A DNA stretch of 6,601 nucleotides, from positions 1-6,601 of the forward strand of contig JBLHLB010000234.1 of assembly GCA_047618505.1 (NCBI GenBank), read 5' to 3'. The position numbers and the translations under genes are program-made. Positions within the stretch are counted from its first letter, which is position 1. The number at the start of each line of letters is the position of its first letter. The notes below the pieces were generated by a model. It was not told the origin of the DNA. It saw only the letters and a program-made list of their open reading frames with translations, and did no database searches. Shown piece by piece: positions 6,510-6,601 of the stretch. Source of the DNA: JBLHLB01 sp047618505. GTDB taxonomy: Bacteria; Planctomycetota; UBA1135; GCA-002686595.

Positions 6510-6601
6510 GCCCTTGTCGCCTCCCGCAGCCAGTCGAAGAAGCGTATCTCTTCGAGGTCTTTGCGCAGGCGCGACTCGTCTTCTCTGGACAGGTTCGGCA
6601 G
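6506..6601 (-). CDS. C-terminal end of a probable dihydrodipicolinate synthase/N-acetylneuraminate lyase family protein
   Basis: Only the last 31 codons and the TGA stop (6508-6506) are in the window; the rest lies beyond the right edge. The visible tail begins LPNLSRED and ends EEIRFFDWLREATRA. A proline-containing start, an acidic helix of the LRxDLEE type and an aromatic FF end are what I expect at the C-terminus of bacterial DapA/NanA-family aldolases. Its position at the head of a mutarotase-symporter and ManNAc-epimerase operon makes a sialic acid aldolase, giving pyruvate and ManNAc, the natural reading. The catalytic Lys and Tyr are out of view, so the family call is an inference from a short tail plus context. 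Its stop overlaps the next start as GTGA. Confidence 0.55.
   Translation of the reverse strand: MPNLSREDESRLRKDLEEIRFFDWLREATRA
6520..6525 (-). promoter_or_regulatory. Shine-Dalgarno sequence for the fusion gene, inside the lyase coding region
   Basis: On the minus strand GGGAGG (6525-6520) stands 10 nt before the GTG start at 6509, within the last codons of the upstream gene. It supports GTG 6509 as the true start, which is further fixed by the signal peptide that follows directly. Confidence 0.6.

Overview
This is a GC-rich bacterial window, intergenic stretches included. It contains a Sec-exported protein and a lipoprotein, so the host is Gram-negative-type. The joined kelch-propeller/sodium-symporter gene, next to a lyase tail and an N-acylglucosamine 2-epimerase, recalls sialic-acid loci of Planctomycetota, Verrucomicrobiota and Bacteroidota. 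Together with the high GC and the sulfatase-companion-like lipoprotein, it makes a planctomycete-like host the best guess, held loosely because there is no rRNA or other phylogenetic marker.

Layout from left to right. Positions 1-883 (minus strand, cut by the left edge) hold the first 294 residues of a YbdG-type mechanosensitive channel of the MscS superfamily. Positions 884-1336 are a gene-free divergent region unusually rich in perfect inverted repeats. Positions 1337-2647 (plus) encode a 436-residue lipoprotein of unknown function whose second half resembles the beta-sandwich extension found before some sulfatases. Positions 2676-2777 are a minisatellite of six 17-bp units filling the convergent gap and overlapping the stop codon of the next gene. 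Positions 2769-6601 are a minus-strand operon read right to left: the last 31 residues of a probable dihydrodipicolinate synthase/N-acetylneuraminate lyase family protein, an 848-residue kelch-propeller plus sodium:solute symporter fusion, and a RenBP-type N-acylglucosamine 2-epimerase.

The operon reads as a compact sialic acid uptake and breakdown unit. The periplasmic kelch domain would interconvert sialic acid anomers, the fused symporter would import the sugar with sodium, the lyase would split it into pyruvate and ManNAc, and the epimerase would turn ManNAc into GlcNAc. Coupling is tight: lyase stop and fusion start overlap in a GTGA, and only 6 bp separate the fusion and epimerase genes. 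The lipoprotein and the channel point away from or towards the operon and need not be connected with it.

I found no transposase, tRNA, rRNA, CRISPR array or phage gene. The points most worth following are the one-chain mutarotase-transporter, the minisatellite grown at the epimerase stop codon, and the paired hairpins upstream of the channel gene.
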